A DNA stretch of 26,781 bases from Chitinophagaceae bacterium UBA7600 (lineage in GTDB: Bacteria > Bacteroidota > Bacteroidia > Chitinophagales > Chitinophagaceae), in assembly GCA_002478885.1 (NCBI GenBank), contig DLKC01000014.1, positions 1 through 26,781 of the forward strand. Direction: 5' to 3'. Under the pieces are notes generated by a model. It was not told the origin of the DNA and ran no database searches. It saw nothing but the letters and a program-made list of their open reading frames with translations. Numbering within the stretch: position 1 is the first letter of the stretch; every line of letters begins with the position of its first letter. Position numbers and translations under genes: made by a program. Shown here one piece after another: positions 23,868 to 26,781 of the stretch.

Positions 23868-25226
23868 ATGTATAAAAAACTGTTCACCGCTTTTTTTATT
23901 TGTTTTATTGCTTTTGCCGGTTCTGCACAGGACACAAAAGAAGACATCCAGAAAAAGCAGCAACAGCTGATACAGGAGATCAATGACCTTAACAATACCC
24001 TTGACCAGATCAAAAAGAACAAGAAGCAATCGCTTGGGCAACTGGCGCTGGTTCAGCGGAAGATACAGGCCCGGCAGGAACTGATCAACAATATCAACAA
24101 GGAGATACGCCGGCTCGACGACATCATTTACAACAACCAGATACAGATCTACCGTTACAAGAAAGAGCTGGACACATTAAAAGAACAGTACTCCAAGAGC
24201 CTTGTGTTTGCCTATAAGAACAGGAGCAATTATGATTACCTCAATTTCCTGTTTTCTGCCGCCACTTTTAACGACGCTTTAAAAAGATTTACTTACCTGC
24301 GCAGCTACCGCCAGTACAGGGAGACGCAGGTTTCGAATATTGTGAAAACACAGGAGCTGCTTGGTACACAGATAACGGAGCTGAACACCAATAAGACAAG
24401 CAAGAGCACCACGCTGAAAGACCAGAGCAAGCAACTGACCGTACTGCAGGAAGACAGGAAGGAAAAGGACCAGGTGGTGAACGACCTGAAAGGGCAGGAA
24501 AAAGATATTGCAGCGCAGTTAAAGCAAAAGGAAAAGACCAGGCAGCAATTGCAGCAGGCTTTGCAAACGGTGATCAGGCGGGAGATAGAGGCTGCCAAGA
24601 AAAAAGAAGCAGACCGGCTTGCCAAGCTGAAAGAAGACGAACAAAAGAAGAAGGCACAAAACGCGGCCAGCAATAATAACCCACCAGCCAACAATGCAGC
24701 CGGTGAAACCAAGTCGACCGTTGACAAGAATGCGGCGGGCACCAACGCGGTGGCCCTGCCTAAAACCAACCGTGTTTACAGTCCGTTTGAGTCCACTACC
24801 GAGGAGATGAATGTCTCCATTAATTTTGAGAACAATAAGGGCAGGCTCCCCTGGCCGGTTGACCAGGGTTTTGTGTCCACCCATTTCGGCCCTTATGAAG
24901 TGCCCGGCACCAAGCTCAAGGGCGTGATGCCCGGGACGGAGATATCGTTGCCGATCGGAGCCAATGTAAAAGCTGTTGCCGATGGGGTTGTATCGGCGGT
25001 ATTTGACCTTGGCAGCGGGCAAACGGTTGTTGTGAGGCATGGTAAATACTTTACCGCTTACAGCAATTTGTCGGGCATTTCCGTGAATAAAGGACAGGAG
25101 ATAAAGGCTGGCAAACTGCTGGGCAAATCTGTTGCCGGCCTTAACGGCGAAGGGCAGATCATCTTTATGGTGCAGAACGACAAAGGGGATAACCTTGACC
25201 CCGAAAGATGGCTTAAACCAAGATAG
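23868..25226 (+). CDS. EnvC-like murein hydrolase activator with degenerate LytM (M23) domain
   Basis: The 452-residue product has a signal peptide (FFICFIAFAGSAQ), a long coiled coil at about 25-240 rich in Lys, Gln and Glu, a low-complexity Asn/Ala linker at about 255-285 and a C-terminal LytM/M23 domain at about 325-452. The zinc and catalytic residues of M23 are absent: the H-x-G-x-D region reads KGVMPGTEIS, the YAH region reads YSNLSG, and HLHFE reads QIIFMVQ. This, with the coiled coil and the PERWLKPR end, matches EnvC, which does not cut peptidoglycan itself but activates N-acetylmuramoyl-L-alanine amidases at the division site. It closes the forward gene run, with a shared terminator downstream. 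Many databases would label it simply M23 peptidase. Confidence 0.88.
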   Translation: MYKKLFTAFFICFIAFAGSAQDTKEDIQKKQQQLIQEINDLNNTLDQIKKNKKQSLGQLALVQRKIQARQELINNINKEIRRLDDIIYNNQIQIYRYKKELDTLKEQYSKSLVFAYKNRSNYDYLNFLFSAATFNDALKRFTYLRSYRQYRETQVSNIVKTQELLGTQITELNTNKTSKSTTLKDQSKQLTVLQEDRKEKDQVVNDLKGQEKDIAAQLKQKEKTRQQLQQALQTVIRREIEAAKKKEADRLAKLKEDEQKKKAQNAASNNNPPANNAAGETKSTVDKNAAGTNAVALPKTNRVYSPFESTTEEMNVSINFENNKGRLPWPVDQGFVSTHFGPYEVPGTKLKGVMPGTEISLPIGANVKAVADGVVSAVFDLGSGQTVVVRHGKYFTAYSNLSGISVNKGQEIKAGKLLGKSVAGLNGEGQIIFMVQNDKGDNLDPERWLKPR

Positions 25227-25303
25227 TTCCACAAATTGTATCGAAATACTGGGCCCGGCTTTTGTGCTGTACTTAATGGCAAGCTGGCAGCAGGGCAGCA
25301 ACA

Positions 25304-25335
25304 AAAAGGCCTTTATCAAACGATAAAGGCCTTTT
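25304..25335. terminator. Bidirectional intrinsic terminator between EnvC-like gene and atpC
   Basis: AAAAGGCCTTTATC (25304-25317) and GATAAAGGCCTTTT (25322-25335) pair over 14 bases with a 4-base loop. T-runs exist on both strands, so it can end the forward EnvC-like unit and the reverse atp unit. Confidence 0.92.
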
Positions 25336-25355
25336 GCATTATTTTAAACCTGTTC

Positions 25356-25610
25356 TTAGTCGACTACGGTAGCGCCTTCGACCAGCACCGTTGTTTTATT
25401 ATCCAGCACTTCCACGAAGCCGCCCTGGATATTGAAATGTTCGCTGGTATTCCTGTCGACGATTATTTTCATTTTACCTTTTGTTAAAGCACTTACCAGT
25501 GGGGCGTGTTTATCGAATACCTCGAAGAGGCCTTCGATACCCGGCAAACGAATGCCGAGCACTTCGCCGCTGTAAATCTTTTTCTCGGGTGTTAATATTT
25601 CCAGTGTCAT
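25356..25610 (-). CDS. atpC: F1F0 ATP synthase epsilon subunit, short form
   Basis: The 84-residue product is the N-terminal beta-sandwich of F1 epsilon: LEILTPEKKIYSGEV, LPGIEGLFEVFDKHAPLVSAL and GGFVEVLDNKTTVLVE. The C-terminal helical hairpin that inhibits ATP hydrolysis in E. coli and Bacillus is missing, as is common in Bacteroidota; the frame ends naturally at a stop, not by truncation. It couples the rotor to the catalytic head at the inner membrane. It follows atpD on the same strand, but 212 bases apart. Unusually for this genome it has a strong Shine-Dalgarno. Confidence 0.94.
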   Translation of the reverse strand: MTLEILTPEKKIYSGEVLGIRLPGIEGLFEVFDKHAPLVSALTKGKMKIIVDRNTSEHFNIQGGFVEVLDNKTTVLVEGATVVD

Positions 25611-25615
25611 AATTT

Positions 25616-25620
25616 CCTCC
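25616..25620 (-). promoter_or_regulatory. Strong Shine-Dalgarno before atpC
   Basis: GGAGG on the reverse strand, five bases before the ATG at 25610. Nearly all other genes here lack such a site, so atpC may be translated at an unusually high rate or independently of atpD. Confidence 0.6.
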
Positions 25621-25711
25621 AGTCTCCCGCGGGGGGAGGGTTTAGCGGCCCGCCTTTTTAAGGGCGTTGACTAAACTTATTTTATTACCAGTTTGATGAA
25701 TAAAGAACCAA

Positions 25712-25750
25712 ACGTACAAGGGTGCTGTCCCGGATTTGCCGGGACTGGCG
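25712..25750 (-). repeat. Hairpin-bearing dispersed element, long form copy 2
   Basis: GTCCCGG (25727-25733) and CCGGGAC (25739-25745) form a perfect 7-bp stem with loop ATTTG. CCGGGACTGGC at 25739-25749 is repeated at 9426-9436. The reverse-strand flank reads AGCACCCTTGTAC, the same tail as the short elements. It lies in the 212-base gap between atpD and atpC. Confidence 0.6.
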
Positions 25751-25822
25751 CAAGCTATTGGTTGCTGTGGTGCCGGGTACCTGAAACCTGTTGAACAAGC
25801 CAGGCCGTAACAGCTTACCGGT

Positions 25823-26781
<959 letters not shown>

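Noticed and set aside
24305..25319. Long reverse-strand open frames opposite the EnvC-like gene
   Set aside because: Ser/Leu/Phe-rich antisense shadows of a Lys/Gln-rich coiled coil.

Overview
The window reads as a chromosomal segment of a Bacteroidota bacterium, most likely of the Chitinophagaceae or a close relative. The reasons are type IX secretion (T9SS) and gliding genes (gldJ, porV), a large exported protein with a T9SS sorting tail, a short F1 epsilon subunit, Bacteroidota-type promoters (TAnnTTTG), weak Shine-Dalgarno use and a DUF4292 lipoprotein. The phylum follows from these genes; the family is inference. No rRNA, tRNA, CRISPR array or prophage was seen.

Left part (1 to about 9.3 kb) is AT-rich and accessory in character. 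It holds the start of a beta-propeller sensor protein (reverse, runs off the left edge), a vanadium-haloperoxidase-like lipoprotein, an 874-residue T9SS cargo with about 20 seventeen-residue repeats and an S74 self-cleaving chaperone domain, a serine beta-lactamase-fold hydrolase, and a REP-associated tyrosine transposase (RAYT). The RAYT is followed at once by a near-perfect A-B-B-A-B array of 37-bp and 96-bp non-coding units.

Middle part (9.4 to 18.5 kb) is richer in GC and looks like core genome: a secreted S9 peptidase, a GH18 chitinase-like protein and aconitase (all reverse), then a PspC-like membrane protein with two tandem AraC-family paralogues (forward), then kdsA (reverse).

Right part (18.6 kb to the end): gldJ (reverse) and porV (forward) diverge. 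Forward of porV come ispF, dut, a DUF4292 lipoprotein and an EnvC-like degenerate LytM protein. The window closes with atpC and the 3' two thirds of atpD (reverse). Hairpin terminators end the gldJ, porV, aconitase and EnvC/atpC transcription units.

The most distinctive pattern is a family of short intergenic elements (core TTGCGTCGCAC followed by CTTGTGC). Five clear copies, two hairpin-bearing relatives and one degenerate copy lie scattered between genes in the same 27 kb as the RAYT. Together with the tandem array they look like a Bacteroidota counterpart of a RAYT/REP system. A second pattern is a promoter box placed exactly four bases before the start codon at kdsA, dut and (degenerate) the RAYT, which suggests leaderless transcripts.
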